Shown here one piece after another: positions 1 through 6,606 of a stretch of DNA of 15,563 nucleotides. The stretch's first letter is position 1. The number at the start of each line of letters is the position of its first letter. Below the pieces are notes generated by a model that saw only the letters and a program-made list of their open reading frames with translations, did not search any database and was not told where the DNA came from. Origin of the DNA: JBBQUN01 sp038212405 (GTDB lineage Bacteria > Actinomycetota > Acidimicrobiia > Acidimicrobiales > SZUA-35); the NCBI GenBank assembly GCA_038212405.1, contig JBBQUN010000096.1, positions 1 to 15,563 of the forward strand. Reading direction: 5' to 3'. A program made the position numbers and the translations under genes.

Positions 1-1262
1 CAGAGCTCTTGTGCTCGCGGGCAGCGGGTCCGGAAACGACAGCCGGAGGGCGGGGCGATCGGTGATGGCAGCTCGCCCGAGATGGCCGCCGCACTTCGAG
101 GGTCGACCAGTGGGTCGGGCACCGGGATCGCCGACAGCAAGACCTGGGTGTAGGGGTGACGGGGTCGGGCGTAGAGCTCGTCTGGGTGGCCGACCTCGCA
201 CACCTTGCCCAAATACATCACCGCAACTCGGTCAGATACGTTCTTCACGACGGCGAGATCGTGAGCGATGAACACCAGCGAAATGCCGTACCGATCCTTC
301 AGGTCTTCGAGCAGGTTGAGCACCTGCGCCTGCACCGACACGTCGAGTGCCGACACCGGCTCATCGCAGATGATCACCTTGGGTTCGAGGATCAGCGCCC
401 GGGCAATCGAGATGCGCTGCGCCTGACCGCCGGAGAACTCATGAGGATGCTTTGGCATCGCGGTGTCGGCATCGACGCCGACGTCGTTGAGCACCTTGCG
501 CACCCGCTCGTTGGCATCGGCTTCGAACGCCGCCCGCTGACCGCGAATCTTCAGCATCCGAGGAAGGGCGAAGAACGGCATCAACAGTACGAGCAGCAAC
601 CAAATGGCCGAGGTGACCAAGACCATGACCGCCGCGGGGGCGATGACGACAAGACCGCCGATCATCGAGATCGTGCCGAGCGAGCTGAGGGCATTGCCGT
701 CGCCGTCAGAGGTGACGGTTCCGAACACGTAGGCGGCCATGCCGACGAAGAAGGCAACAAGACCAACCCGCACCGTGAGACCGACGAGGCGTTGTTTCCA
801 CCACCCCATCATCGTTGGCACGAACTCTTCCCAAAGCCGGGCGGGAAGCGTACGCCCGAACCCTTCGAGCCAGCGGATGGTGAGCGGCTCCGACACGATC
901 TCGGCGATGGTGCGACGGGGATTGAGCGACGAGATGGGATCTTGGAAGATCATCTGGAGCCGGCCACGAGCGTCGCGCAGTTCCTCGGCGTCGAGGCTCG
1001 CCATGTCGATGCCGTTGAGCATGACTCGACCCGAGGTCGGGGCCGGTACCCGCATGATGGCCTTGCCGGTGGTGGATTTGCCGCAGCCTGACTCACCCAC
1101 GATGCCGAGGGTTTCGCCGGGAAGGAGGTCGACGCTGACGTCGGAGACCGCATGCACCTTGGCGCCGGTGTTGCCGATCGGAAACTCGACGACCATGTGC
1201 TCGACCCGAAGGACCGGCTCGTCGCTGATCTGACGAAGGTGTGCTGTTCCTGAACCAGCCAT
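1..1262 (-). CDS. Peptide ABC transporter ATP-binding protein with a membrane-spanning insertion (C-terminus off the window edge)
   Basis: ATPase subunit of a peptide/nickel-type ABC importer (DppD/OppF-like), powering the two permeases encoded upstream. It was read as one uninterrupted frame of 420 codons from ATG 1262-1260; the 3' end is missing. Visible motifs are Walker A GESGCGKST (56-64), Q-loop Q107 (IFQDPISSLNP), signature FSGGQ (276-280), Walker B KVIICDEP (295-302), H-loop H334, and the oligopeptide C-terminal region with CRFRTRCP (408-415). Q-loop to signature is about 170 residues, against roughly 55-60 in ordinary family members. Residues about 131-245 are an insertion with hydrophobic stretches at about 157-181 and 198-233, enough for two or three membrane helices. 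All catalytic motifs are intact, so it should be an active ATPase. The start overlaps the upstream permease stop (TGATG), indicating translational coupling. Family assignment is firm; the role of the insertion is unknown. Confidence 0.93.
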   Translation of the reverse strand, partial: MAGSGTAHLRQISDEPVLRVEHMVVEFPIGNTGAKVHAVSDVSVDLLPGETLGIVGESGCGKSTTGKAIMRVPAPTSGRVMLNGIDMASLDAEELRDARGRLQMIFQDPISSLNPRRTIAEIVSEPLTIRWLEGFGRTLPARLWEEFVPTMMGWWKQRLVGLTVRVGLVAFFVGMAAYVFGTVTSDGDGNALSSLGTISMIGGLVVIAPAAVMVLVTSAIWLLLVLLMPFFALPRMLKIRGQRAAFEADANERVRKVLNDVGVDADTAMPKHPHEFSGGQAQRISIARALILEPKVIICDEPVSALDVSVQAQVLNLLEDLKDRYGISLVFIAHDLAVVKNVSDRVAVMYLGKVCEVGHPDELYARPRHPYTQVLLSAIPVPDPLVDPRSAAAISGELPSPIAPPSGCRFRTRCPRAQEL

Positions 1263-2218
1263 CAAAGACCGCTCTCTCGAATGTCGGTGATCTCTCGCAC
1301 CTTGTCACCCAGATAGTTGAGGGCGAGGATCGTGATGAACATGAACAGTGAAGGGAACAGCACCATGTGCGGAGCATCGGTGAGACGGTCTCGACCGTTC
1401 AGGATCAAGATGCCCCAGGAGATGCCCTGTACGTCGCCGACGCCGAGGAAGGCCAGAGAGGCCTCGACCACGATGAGCACCGCCACTCCGATGAAAGCGA
1501 AGGCGAACATGGCCGGAAGAACGTTCGGCAGGATCTCGCGGATCATGATCCGCATGTTTCGCGCACCGAGTGTCTTGGACGCCAGCACGAACTCGCGATC
1601 GGCCCACACCATGGTCTGGGCTCGAACGACTCGTGCGATCGAGGGCACGGAAAGGATCGACAACGCAACGGCGGCCCAGATGGTCTTCGACAAGCTCGAC
1701 GAATCCGGTGGGGCGAGGAACGTGACCAACGCCAGGGCGAGGACGAGCGCAGGCACCGACAAGATGATGTTGATCACCGCACTGAGCGACTGGTCGACAC
1801 CGCCCTTGTAGAAGCCTGAGACCAGTCCAACGGTGCCGCCGAACAAGAGCCCCGCTGAGGTTGCGGCAAAGGCGACACCGAGCGACCGGAAAGCGCCGTA
1901 GATGGTTCGGCTGAAGACGTCCTTGCCGATGTTGTCCGCACCGAACCAGTGAGCGGCCGATGGCCCGCTTCGAGACACGCCGCGGAAGGTCGTGTTCGGG
2001 TCCTTGAGGAACGGCAGCAACCCGAGCTGGGCAGCGATGGTGGCAACGACGAGGAGCGCAAGCCAGATGGCCGACAACCAAAAGACCAGACCGAGCTCCT
2101 TCGATTGGTAGGCGCCGCCCTCTTCCTGCTCCACATCGGCGGTGACGCCCATGTGGTCGCTGGTCGGCGATGGTTGCTGCACCACGACGGGCTCTGTGGA
2201 CAGATCAGACTCGAGCAT
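1262..2218 (-). CDS. Peptide ABC transporter permease, DppC/OppC type
   Basis: Inner-membrane permease subunit (318 aa) of the peptide/nickel importer. A polar N-terminal tail of about 40 residues precedes the first membrane segment (about 43-66). The family hallmark HWFGADNIGKDVFSR is at 90-104. The binding-protein-dependent transport domain follows, with hydrophobic segments near 112-135, 145-168, 179-195, 235-258 and 285-302. The EAA coupling loop (REFVLASKTLGARN...REILPN) lies at about 208-232 and contacts the ATPase. The ATG start has a good ribosome site (AAGGA six bases upstream) and overlaps the end of the preceding permease gene by 14 bases. The stop overlaps the ATPase start. This is the second gene of the leftward transporter operon. 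The substrate cannot be told from sequence. Confidence 0.94.
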   Translation of the reverse strand: MLESDLSTEPVVVQQPSPTSDHMGVTADVEQEEGGAYQSKELGLVFWLSAIWLALLVVATIAAQLGLLPFLKDPNTTFRGVSRSGPSAAHWFGADNIGKDVFSRTIYGAFRSLGVAFAATSAGLLFGGTVGLVSGFYKGGVDQSLSAVINIILSVPALVLALALVTFLAPPDSSSLSKTIWAAVALSILSVPSIARVVRAQTMVWADREFVLASKTLGARNMRIMIREILPNVLPAMFAFAFIGVAVLIVVEASLAFLGVGDVQGISWGILILNGRDRLTDAPHMVLFPSLFMFITILALNYLGDKVREITDIRESGL

Positions 2219-3347
2219 TGCGGATCCTTGGATCGAGGACGGCGTAGAGCAGGTCGACGAGGAAGTTGATGAGGACGAAACCGACGGCGATCACCACGAC
2301 GACTCCCTGCACCACCAGGAAGTCTTTCGAGAAGATGGCGGTGGCCAGGTACGTGCCGAGGCCCGGCAATGAGAAGAGCGTTTCGACGATGAGCGTGCCG
2401 CCGATCAGTGCCGCCGTGTTGATGCCGAGCACCGTCAGCAGGGTGAAGCTCGAGGGGCGCAAGGCGTGGGCCCAGAGCACTCGGCCGGTGGAGACCCCCT
2501 TGGCCTTGGCCGTGGTGACGAAGTTCTCTTGGAGGGTGGAGATCATGTCGGACCGCAGCAACCGCATGTAGGTGGCGGCTTGGCCGAGGGCAAGAGCAAG
2601 GGTTGGCAGGAGCATCTGCTTGAAGTGACCCCAGGGGCTCTCGAAGAACGTTTCGTAGCTCGATGAGGACACCGTTGCCGGGAACCACTCGACGCCGAGC
2701 CCGACGCCACCGATCTCGAGACCGCCCAGGGCAAAGGTGAGGATCATCACCACCGCCAACACGAAGTTCGGGATCGACAAGAAACCCAGAGCGACCGTAC
2801 TCGAGGTTCGATCCGCCACTCCCCCCGCCCGGTACGCAGCGTAGACACCAACGGGCACCGCAATGAGTAACGCGGTCAGCTGCGCGTAGAGCATCAGCAG
2901 CAGAGAGATGGGCAGAGCATTGGTGATGCCCTCACTGACCGGACGGCTCAGGAACGGCGAGACCCCGAGGTCGCCCTGGACGGCGTCGGACAACCAGAGG
3001 AGATAGCGCTGATGGAGCGGCTCGTCGAGGTGGAGGTCTTCGACGATTGCGGCAACGGATTCCTCGGTTGCTGATGGCCCAAGAATGTTGAACGCGATGT
3101 CTTCAGGGTTTCCCCGACCGTTCTGGAGGTAGAAGGTGAACAGCGTGACGAGGAACAGCGTCGGCACCAGTGCGACGAGACGCCGGATCACGTAGCTGCC
3201 GTTCACGTACGTGGCGCCGGTGACGAGGATCACGAAGACGATCATCGAGAGCCAGAGGAAGGAAATGCCAGCCAGGCGCCCGATGACGAGAACCGCCAGC
3301 GAGCTGCCCATGGTGATCAATCCCGGACTTTTCATTGCATCGGGCAC
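2205..3347 (-). CDS. Peptide ABC transporter permease, DppB/OppB type, with N-terminal extension
   Basis: First permease of the transporter operon (380 aa), pairing with the DppC-type protein to form the channel. The canonical DppB start (YVIRRLVALVPTLFLVTLFTFYLQ) lies only at about 52-75. Before it is an extra segment of about 50 residues with a hydrophobic stretch (about 16-45), so the N-terminus has one or two more membrane segments than usual. The domain continues with membrane segments at about 147-172, 184-209, 243-262, 300-324 and 345-370. The EAA loop (ENFVTTAKAKGVSTGR...HALRP) is at 274-298. The start used is GTG 3347-3345, preceded by GAAGTGAAG; ATG 3335 or ATG 3311 are alternatives, and the last would trim the extension only slightly. 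It is transcribed from a candidate promoter at 3418-3446. Confidence 0.92.
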   Translation of the reverse strand: MPDAMKSPGLITMGSSLAVLVIGRLAGISFLWLSMIVFVILVTGATYVNGSYVIRRLVALVPTLFLVTLFTFYLQNGRGNPEDIAFNILGPSATEESVAAIVEDLHLDEPLHQRYLLWLSDAVQGDLGVSPFLSRPVSEGITNALPISLLLMLYAQLTALLIAVPVGVYAAYRAGGVADRTSSTVALGFLSIPNFVLAVVMILTFALGGLEIGGVGLGVEWFPATVSSSSYETFFESPWGHFKQMLLPTLALALGQAATYMRLLRSDMISTLQENFVTTAKAKGVSTGRVLWAHALRPSSFTLLTVLGINTAALIGGTLIVETLFSLPGLGTYLATAIFSKDFLVVQGVVVVIAVGFVLINFLVDLLYAVLDPRIRNARV

Positions 3348-3382
3348 GTGGCTTCACTTCTTCCGTCGGGTTGTCGGCTCGT

Positions 3383-3411
3383 CTTGTGACACCTGTGTCG
3401 ATCGTCACAAG
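3383..3411. promoter_or_regulatory. Inverted repeat, candidate operator (CTTGTGAC...GTCACAAG)
   Basis: A perfect 8-bp inverted repeat with a 13-base spacer sits just downstream of the leftward -10 hexamer. The half-site GTCACAA recurs twice more (3530-3536 and 3556-3562) across the divergent promoter, suggesting one regulator acts on both transcription units. Confidence 0.45.
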
Positions 3412-3417
3412 AGCGGA

Positions 3418-3446
3418 AAGGTAGAGCGAAACGTGCGCGTTCTCAA
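3418..3446 (-). promoter_or_regulatory. Candidate promoter of the leftward permease-ATPase operon
   Basis: On the minus strand TTGAGA (3446-3441) is followed after 17 bases by TACCTT (3423-3418), a fair sigma-70-type match about 70 bases upstream of the permease start. A perfect inverted repeat lies immediately downstream, where the transcript would begin. Confidence 0.45.
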
Positions 3447-3520
3447 GTCGCACGACGACTCGACCCTCGAAGTGCCGCAAACGCGCTCCCGACGGCTTCA
3501 TGACAATGTCGACCGTGGAA

Positions 3521-3548
3521 TTGACTTGCGTCACAAAATCCCTACTGT
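3521..3548 (+). promoter_or_regulatory. Candidate promoter of the binding-protein gene
   Basis: TTGACT (3521-3526), 16 bases, then TACTGT (3543-3548). One GTCACAA box lies inside the spacer and a second (3556-3562) lies at the expected transcription start, a layout expected for regulation at the promoter. Confidence 0.5.
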
Positions 3549-3595
3549 GTCGACAGTCACAACCCGTGACCGGATATCAAGGGGAGACCTTGCAC

Positions 3596-5503
3596 GTGAG
3601 ACCGTTCCAAGAAGGAACCAATGAACATCGGTCGAAATTGACCACCGTTCTGGCCCTATTGTTCAGCTTTGCCATGATCGCCGCTGCGTGCGGCGGGTCG
3701 AGCGACAGTGGCGGCACTGAAGGTGGCGATTCAGAAGGAGGCTCCGAAGGCGAGTCGGCTACCCCGACCACCCTCGCCGTCACGACCACCGCACCATCAG
3801 CCGACGGCCCCAGTCAGGGTGGCACGCTGGTGTATGGCATGGAAGCCGACTCGGCCAACGGCTGGGCTCCGTTCCGTGTCAGCTGCGCCATCTCGTGCTA
3901 TCGAATCATGGGCGTGATCTCGGATCCGTTGTTCGTTGCGAATACCGACGGCGGCGTGTCTCCCAACCTGGTCGAGTCCTTCGAATCGAATGCGGACTTC
4001 ACCGAGTGGACCTTCGTCATGCGTGAGGGCATCACCTTCCACGACGGCGAGCCCTTCGATGCCGCGGCAGCCAAGCTCAACATCGACTCGTGCCGCTTCA
4101 GCGGACTGACCGGTCCTGCGCTGTCAACGATTTCCGATACCGCAGCCGACGGCCAGACCCTGACCATCAGCATGTCGAGCGCTTGGGCACCGTTCCCGTT
4201 CAACATGGCGGGTGGCCAGTGCTCATACATGTTCTCGCCGAAGTGGCTTTCGAGCCTCGACGATCTGCCCCAGCGCAATGCTGAGGCACCGTTCTTCGAT
4301 GCCGAGATTGCAGCAACCCCAGGTGGCGGCGACGCCACCAAGCCGGTCGGCCTCGGCGCCTTTGTCTTCGAGAGCTATGAGCCGGGCAACGGCAACGCCT
4401 TCATCGCCAACCGCAACGAGGACTACTGGCGTGGCCCGAACGGCATCACCGGTGAGCAGCTTCCCTACCTCGACCGTGTCGAGTTGGTGGTTGCGGTCGA
4501 CATCGCCAGCCGTTCCAACGGTGTTGCCTCGGGTCAGTTCAGCGTCATCCATACCGCGAACTCCGATGAGATCGTGCGTTTGGAAGAAAACGAAGACCTG
4601 AACGTGATCAAGGCCAACGACTTCGGCGAGACCAACTACACCATGCTCAACGTGGCTGCCGGCGAGAACCCGACCGTGGCCTTCCTGCAAGGCTTGGACG
4701 CACCGGTCCCGATGGATCCCGATGGCGCCAATGCCGCCAACCCGCTGGTACACAAGTCGTGCCGCCGGGCCCTGGCCTTTGCCACCGACAACCAGCGCCT
4801 CGCCGATGAGCGTGGTGCGGGCATCGTCGATGTTGCCAACGGTCCGTTCCCTCCCGGTTCGATGGGCTATCTCGAAGACTCCGGTTACCCCGGATTCGAC
4901 GTCGCCGAGGCTCAGACAGAATTCGAACAGTGCAAGATCGACGCCGGCACCGACGTCATCTCGTTCCAGTTCGACACCACCAACGATCCGTTCAACGTCG
5001 AGACCAACGAACTCGTGATCTCGATGTGGAAGGACGCCTTCGGCGACGAGATCGATGCCACGATCAGCCCCACCGAGCAGGGTTCCTACATCGGACTCGC
5101 TCTCACCGGCACGTTCGAGGCCTTCGGTTGGCGCAACCACGGCGGTATCGATCCCGACCAGCAGTTCCTGTGGTGGTTCTCGGGAACGGCATCGCCGATC
5201 GGGAGCCTGGCGCTCAACTTCGGACGCTTCCAGGACCCGGCCATCGATGCTGCTCTGATCACTCAGCGCAGCACCGATGACGTCGAGGTCCGTCGAGCAG
5301 CCGCTGAAGACATCAACCGCTCGTTCGGCGAGAACGTGTGGAACCTGTGGAGCACCTGGACCCTGTGGGGCATCGCCTCCAACACCAATGTCCAGGGCGT
5401 CACCGACCTCCAGACCCCCGACGGCGACACCCAGCGCCCGGTGGTTTCGGGATCGCACCCGATGATCGGCATGTGGTGTGTCGACGGCAACTGCAACCCG
5501 TAA
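3596..5503 (+). CDS. Peptide-binding lipoprotein of the ABC importer (family 5 solute-binding protein)
   Basis: Extracytoplasmic substrate-binding component (SBP_bac_5/DppA-OppA type) feeding the divergently encoded permeases. From GTG 3596 it is 635 aa: a short charged N-terminus, a hydrophobic stretch (LTTVLALLFSFAMIAAAC) and lipidation cysteine C32. A Gly/Ser/Glu/Thr-rich linker of about 40 residues follows, then the binding domain starting GGTLVYGMEADSANGW and including the family-typical EWTFVMREGITFHDGEPFDA. The GTG has an AAGGGGAG ribosome site nine bases upstream. A better start signal (GAAGGA, then ATG 3621) is out of frame: it reads MNIGRN and stops. One extra A in the AAA run at 3635-3637 would join that ATG to the lipoprotein frame as MNIGRKLTTVLALLF, a textbook signal peptide. 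So the true start may be 3621 with a sequencing or real one-base deletion. Function is firm; the start is not. Confidence 0.93.
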   Translation: MRPFQEGTNEHRSKLTTVLALLFSFAMIAAACGGSSDSGGTEGGDSEGGSEGESATPTTLAVTTTAPSADGPSQGGTLVYGMEADSANGWAPFRVSCAISCYRIMGVISDPLFVANTDGGVSPNLVESFESNADFTEWTFVMREGITFHDGEPFDAAAAKLNIDSCRFSGLTGPALSTISDTAADGQTLTISMSSAWAPFPFNMAGGQCSYMFSPKWLSSLDDLPQRNAEAPFFDAEIAATPGGGDATKPVGLGAFVFESYEPGNGNAFIANRNEDYWRGPNGITGEQLPYLDRVELVVAVDIASRSNGVASGQFSVIHTANSDEIVRLEENEDLNVIKANDFGETNYTMLNVAAGENPTVAFLQGLDAPVPMDPDGANAANPLVHKSCRRALAFATDNQRLADERGAGIVDVANGPFPPGSMGYLEDSGYPGFDVAEAQTEFEQCKIDAGTDVISFQFDTTNDPFNVETNELVISMWKDAFGDEIDATISPTEQGSYIGLALTGTFEAFGWRNHGGIDPDQQFLWWFSGTASPIGSLALNFGRFQDPAIDAALITQRSTDDVEVRRAAAEDINRSFGENVWNLWSTWTLWGIASNTNVQGVTDLQTPDGDTQRPVVSGSHPMIGMWCVDGNCNP

Positions 5504-5552
5504 CCAGGGTTGAACAAGTCTGCTGACCACAGCGGACCACGAACAAAACCAG

Positions 5553-5585
5553 CGGTGCCCGGGCTCACCCAGAGCCCGGGCACCG
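5553..5585 (+). terminator. Terminator hairpin after the binding-protein gene
   Basis: A perfect 14-bp stem (CGGTGCCCGGGCTC, 5-base loop, GAGCCCGGGCACCG) begins 50 bases after the lipoprotein stop. No clear T-run follows, which is common for GC-rich hairpin terminators. Confidence 0.75.
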
Positions 5586-5633
5586 TCGCGTTCGCCACCG
5601 AGGAGCATCACGAGACCTGACCCGGGAAAGCGT

Positions 5634-5652
5634 CTCGGCGCCCAGCGCCGAG
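5634..5652 (-). terminator. Hairpin, probable original terminator of the CAT tRNA gene
   Basis: CTCGGCGC, 3-base loop, GCGCCGAG, followed on the minus strand by ACGCTTTCC. It lies about 40 bases beyond the 3' end of the displaced tRNA half. Before integration it would have sat just downstream of the leftward tRNA gene, so it is read as that gene's terminator, now about 9.4 kb from the intact tRNA. Confidence 0.45.
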
Positions 5653-5692
5653 AGGCGGTGAGAGAAGAAGCCCGCCAGGGCTGACGAACGAC

Positions 5693-5738
5693 GTGGGCCC
5701 GGTGGGGATCGAACCCACGACCAAGCGATTATGAGTCG
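5693..5738 (-). repeat. Left attachment site: displaced 3' half of the CAT tRNA gene
   Basis: A 46-bp segment equal, except at 5703 and 5717, to 15089-15134. It holds the anticodon loop, variable loop, T-arm, 3' acceptor strand and discriminator of the tRNA on the minus strand, but no 5' half. The two differences swap one base pair in the T-stem. The part from 5693 to the crossover should be the original chromosomal tRNA end; the element begins within or after the identical block 5718-5738. Confidence 0.9.
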
Positions 5739-5755
5739 TGCCAGCCTATGCGGCT

Positions 5756-5766
5756 TGCTAAATCTC
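5756..5766 (+). repeat. Repeat A, left copy (TGCTAAATCTC), candidate integrase arm site
   Basis: An 11-bp sequence 17 bases inside the left att core, repeated in the same orientation at 15057-15067, 21 bases inside the right core. In the excised circle the two copies would flank the core, as arm-type sites of tyrosine integrases do. Confidence 0.45.
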
Positions 5767-5812
5767 CTAGTCACGAGGTCAGAGAGCCGGTCACCTGCAC
5801 CCTAACCAGATG

Positions 5813-5825
5813 GATCGCCTGCTGT
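5813..5825 (+). repeat. Repeat B, left copy (GATCGCCTGCTGT)
   Basis: A 13-bp sequence just before the first rightward gene, repeated in direct orientation at 15034-15046 between the integrase start and repeat A. It is a second candidate arm-type or excision-factor site. Confidence 0.4.
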
Positions 5826-5850
5826 TACCAACAACCAGGAGTCCACCACA

Positions 5851-6252
5851 ATGAACACAGAACCAATATCGGTCACCGATGACATGCTCGACCGGTTCCC
5901 GCAATTCGCGGGCGAGACCGAGGTCGAGTTCGCCGACATCCGCACCGCGCTCGACGGTGAAGCCGAGCACGAGCGGAACGAAGCGGCCGGGATCGTCGAC
6001 CAGCTCGACGCCGACGGCCGACTCGTGCGGCTCTCCGCACTGGCCGACCAGCTCGACGCGTTGCTCGCCTCGATCCTGCCGGGTGCGCAAGCTGCGGCGG
6101 CGCTCTGGCATCAGATCGTCGCCGAGATCGAGCAGGCAACCGACGACAAGCCCGACGCAGTGTGGTCCGAGGTCCATCGGCGCTTCGTCGACACCGTGAC
6201 CACGAAGGCGCTCAACGTCGCCGGCCAGATCGCAAACGAGGACGTCCGATGA
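5851..6252 (+). CDS. Hypothetical acidic helical protein, first of three coupled small genes
   Basis: A protein of 133 aa, not recognised. It is strongly acidic and predicted mostly helical (for example the Leu/Ala-rich stretch LVRLSALADQLDALLASILPG at about 59-79), with no cysteine, membrane segment or signal peptide. AGGAG lies ten bases before the ATG. Its stop overlaps the next start (ATGA at 6249-6252), so it heads a three-gene rightward unit convergent with the main leftward operon, at the element's left end. No clear promoter was found between the att site and the start. The coding reading is supported by codon usage and coupling; the function is unknown. Confidence 0.7.
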   Translation: MNTEPISVTDDMLDRFPQFAGETEVEFADIRTALDGEAEHERNEAAGIVDQLDADGRLVRLSALADQLDALLASILPGAQAAAALWHQIVAEIEQATDDKPDAVWSEVHRRFVDTVTTKALNVAGQIANEDVR

Positions 6253-6431
6253 GCGCCGAGTTTCGAGACCTCACGCCGGAAGACATCGCCAACATGCCGA
6301 GAGAGGAGTTGCACGACGAGATCGTGCAGCGGCTCCAGTCGATGAGCGAACGGGCGGTCAGATTGACCAAGCAGCTCGACGTGATCGAGGCACACCTCGC
6401 AGCGCGATCAGCAGCGAGGGCCAACGCATGA
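6249..6431 (+). CDS. Small helical protein (60 aa), second gene of the rightward unit
   Basis: Begins MSAEFRDLTPEDIANMPREEL and continues as a heptad-like helix (HDEIVQRLQSMSERAVRLTK), likely a short coiled coil. The start is ATG 6249, overlapping the preceding stop; a longer frame reaching back to 6162 is just the preceding gene read out of frame. Its stop overlaps the third start (ATGA at 6428-6431). It has no recognised family. Its size and context suggest a small protein-binding or regulatory factor, which is inference only. Confidence 0.65.
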   Translation: MSAEFRDLTPEDIANMPREELHDEIVQRLQSMSERAVRLTKQLDVIEAHLAARSAARANA

Positions 6432-6553
6432 ACCCCAAGGCGACACGCGAGGAAGAACCAGAGATGCACGCACATCTCGACCGCCTCGAGGCACTCACGA
6501 CGGAGGTTCTCGAGAGGGTGCGGGCCCTCGTGGAGAGCAAGCGCCAGAGCTGA
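6428..6553 (+). CDS. Very small helical protein (41 aa), third gene of the rightward unit
   Basis: Starts MNPKATREEEPEMHAHLDRL and ends in a charged amphipathic helix rich in Leu, Glu and Arg (VLERVRALVESK). The evidence for coding is the ATGA overlap with the preceding gene and GC-rich third positions. A strong terminator follows 15 bases after the stop. It resembles its neighbour in size and helix pattern. The function is unknown. Confidence 0.55.
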   Translation: MNPKATREEEPEMHAHLDRLEALTTEVLERVRALVESKRQS

Positions 6554-6568
6554 GCGTCGGCTCGGATG

Positions 6569-6601
6569 AAGGGGTCCTCGGCTTTCGGTCGAGGGCCCCT
6601 T
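6569..6601. terminator. Terminator hairpin between convergent units
   Basis: A 12-bp stem (AAGGGGTCCTCG with CGAGGGCCCCTT, one G-T pair, 9-base loop) followed on the plus strand by TGTTCTCT. It lies between the rightward small genes and the convergent membrane-protein gene and may stop both. Confidence 0.75.
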
Positions 6602-6606
6602 GTTCT

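Noticed and set aside
156..1091. Plus-strand frame of 311 codons at the left edge
   Set aside because: The minus strand carries the uninterrupted ABC ATPase with Walker, signature and H-loop motifs in order.
3621..3641. Six-residue frame MNIGRN with a strong ribosome site
   Set aside because: Too short to be a gene; interpreted as the displaced start of the lipoprotein (see finding).
4223..5611. Long minus-strand open frame (462 codons) opposite the binding-protein gene
   Set aside because: It runs antisense through the lipoprotein and its terminator hairpin; shadow frame.
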